Source: JAZQNC01 sp045536155
GTDB taxonomy: Bacteria; Bacillota; Clostridia; Oscillospirales; CAG-272
Assembly (NCBI GenBank): GCA_045536155.1
Contig: JAZSMZ010000098.1
Span: forward strand, 1-12,893
Direction of reading: 5' to 3'
Length of the DNA: 12,893 bases
Shown: piece after piece, positions 12,885 through 12,893 of the stretch
Layout: each line of letters opens with the position of its first letter
Position numbering within the stretch: the first letter of the stretch is position 1
Notes under the pieces: model-generated
The model's database searches: none
Seen by the model: only the letters and a program-made list of their open reading frames with translations
What the model was told of the DNA's origin: nothing
Made by a program: the position numbers and the translations under genes

Positions 12885-12893
12885 CTGCCAAAG

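Noticed and set aside
1..12893. CRISPR array, tRNA/rRNA genes, insertion sequences or phage genes
   Set aside because: No spaced direct repeats, no cloverleaf-like segments, no transposase or integrase motifs and no terminal inverted repeats were seen on either strand.

Overview
The window reads as a housekeeping stretch of a Firmicutes chromosome, most likely class Clostridia and probably an Oscillospiraceae-like gut or anaerobic lineage. The grounds are AGGAGG-type ribosome binding sites, textbook sigma-A promoters (TTGACA/TATAAT with 17-bp spacers), the gene blocks dprA-topA-trmFO, infC-rpmI-rplT and ylxM-ffh-rpsP-khpA, an rlmD with four Fe-S cysteines, and a lipoprotein form of trigger factor. 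The genus cannot be told from this sequence alone. No rRNA, tRNA, CRISPR array, transposon or phage gene was seen.

Layout. From 1 to 4559, on the minus strand, lies a likely operon: a TrmH/SpoU-family RNA methyltransferase (GTG start), dprA, topA with four zinc ribbons, and the first 31 codons of trmFO, which overlaps the end of topA. From 4641 to 6287, also minus, lies the translation operon infC-rpmI-rplT. It has its own consensus promoter, a leader of about 157 nt with an intrinsic terminator just before infC, a highly structured 188-nt infC-rpmI spacer, and a terminator after rplT. The open reading frame of infC has no ATG at its N-terminus. The best start is an ATC codon at 6093-6095, behind a GGGGGTGA ribosome binding site.

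From 6339 to 8848, minus, lies ylxM-ffh-rpsP-khpA (signal recognition particle, ribosomal protein S16, KH RNA-binding protein). It is driven by a consensus promoter with a perfect inverted repeat over the transcription start. The rpsP-khpA spacer holds four perfect short hairpins in 121 bp. The partners rimM-trmD-rplS, often found after khpA, are absent, and a strong hairpin ends the operon.

From 8915 to 10000, minus, is a lipoprotein with a trigger-factor FKBP domain and C-terminal chaperone-like region, with its own terminator. From 10153 to 10889, plus, are two small membrane-protein genes coupled by a GTGA overlap: a two-helix protein with a C-terminal zinc ribbon and a three-helix protein. 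They share an extended -10 promoter and a terminator. From 10919 to 12751, minus, rlmD/rumA (23S rRNA m5U methyltransferase) is followed by a small two-helix membrane protein with a bacterial-PH-like tail. The last 90 bases carry a strong + strand ribosome binding site for a gene that begins just outside the window.

Working theme: ribosome synthesis (IF3, L35, L20, S16), RNA modification (TrmFO, TrmH-like, RlmD), co-translational secretion (YlxM, Ffh) and extracytoplasmic folding (lipoprotein PPIase). I found no clear new system. The most interesting signals are regulatory: the infC attenuator, the structured infC-rpmI spacer, the hairpin cluster before khpA and the palindrome at the ylxM start site.
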